A stretch of 5,921 nt of DNA from Gemmatimonadaceae bacterium (GTDB lineage Bacteria; Gemmatimonadota; Gemmatimonadetes; Gemmatimonadales; Gemmatimonadaceae). Made by a program: the position numbers and the translations under genes. The stretch's first letter is position 1. Every line of letters begins with the position of its first letter. The stretch lies in assembly GCA_013820975.1 (NCBI GenBank), contig JACDHQ010000148.1:1-5921 (forward strand). The letters are read 5' to 3'. Positions 5,824 through 5,921 of the stretch are shown here, in pieces. The notes below the pieces were generated by a model, which did no database searches, was not told the origin of the DNA, and was given only the letters and a program-made list of their open reading frames with translations.

Positions 5824-5921
5824 CAGTGCGCCGCCGGCGCGGCGGCCGGGGCGGTGGGGGCAGACACAGCCGCGGCGACCGTCGCCCCGGGGTGATTGAC
5901 CTTCTTCAAGTAGACCACCGC
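5823..5921 (-). CDS. actB: C-terminal end of probable ActB (partial)
   Basis: Thirty-two codons and a TGA stop run in from the right edge. The translation starts AVVYLKKVNHPGATV and ends in an Ala/Pro-rich tail (SAPTAPAAAPAAH). ActB is the large periplasm-facing iron-sulfur subunit of ACIII (a molybdopterin-oxidoreductase-like domain fused to a ferredoxin domain), and in act operons it is encoded directly before actC. The assignment rests on that position, on the 9-bp spacing to actC, and on VYLKKV being a plausible end of the ferredoxin part. No cluster-binding cysteine falls in the visible part. Confidence 0.65.
   Translation of the reverse strand, partial: AVVYLKKVNHPGATVAAAVSAPTAPAAAPAAH

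Larger units (their letters stand above)
1690..5921 (-). other. Distal part of the act (ACIII) operon
   Basis: Order of transcription: actB (end only), actC, actD, actE, actF. Spacings are 9 bp, then overlaps of 4, 11 and 4 bp, so a single mRNA with translational coupling is likely. The promoter, actA and most of actB must lie beyond 5921. No internal promoter was recognised. The complex replaces cytochrome bc1 in its hosts. Confidence 0.9.

Overview
This is a GC-rich bacterial window with two parts. The right three quarters (1690 to the right edge, all minus strand) is the distal half of an operon for Alternative Complex III (ACIII). ACIII is the membrane quinol oxidoreductase that replaces cytochrome bc1 in many bacteria. 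Reading in the direction of transcription, the genes are the last 32 codons of a probable actB, then actC, actD, actE and actF. The gene order, the NrfD-like membrane proteins, the DUF3341-type ActD and the lipoprotein mono-haem ActE all fit. A gram-negative envelope is implied by the lipobox in ActE. Gene order and composition suggest Gemmatimonadota or a related phylum, but this is inference and no taxonomic marker is present.

The left quarter is housekeeping and redox DNA. Reading left to right: a short repeat/hairpin-bearing intergenic stretch (1-110), an AhpE/BCP-type peroxiredoxin (minus, 111-599), a strong hairpin (756-793), a tRNA-Ala(UGC) gene (minus, 805-877) with a recognisable promoter whose spacer is filled by a palindrome, and a divergently transcribed thioredoxin of the Trx2/TrxC type (plus, 1070-1543). 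The 146-bp convergent gap between trxC and actF (1544-1689) holds a G-rich 7-bp repeat, a GC-rich hairpin and a five-copy 7-bp tandem repeat.

How the genes work together: in ACIII, quinol is oxidised at the membrane face of ActC. Electrons pass through the iron-sulfur clusters of ActB (mostly outside the window) and the haems of ActA (outside) and ActE to a terminal oxidase or soluble carrier. ActC and ActF are paralogous integral membrane subunits, and ActD is a two-helix subunit. The act genes overlap (4, 11 and 4 bp), which suggests translational coupling and stoichiometric expression. No oxidase gene follows actF here. The peroxiredoxin and thioredoxin are plausible functional partners (peroxide reduction with thiol regeneration), but they are not in one transcript.

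I see no clearly new system. The points most worth a second look are the long low-complexity C-terminal tail of ActE, the palindrome inside the tRNA promoter, and the 7-bp repeats and hairpin at the end of the act operon.
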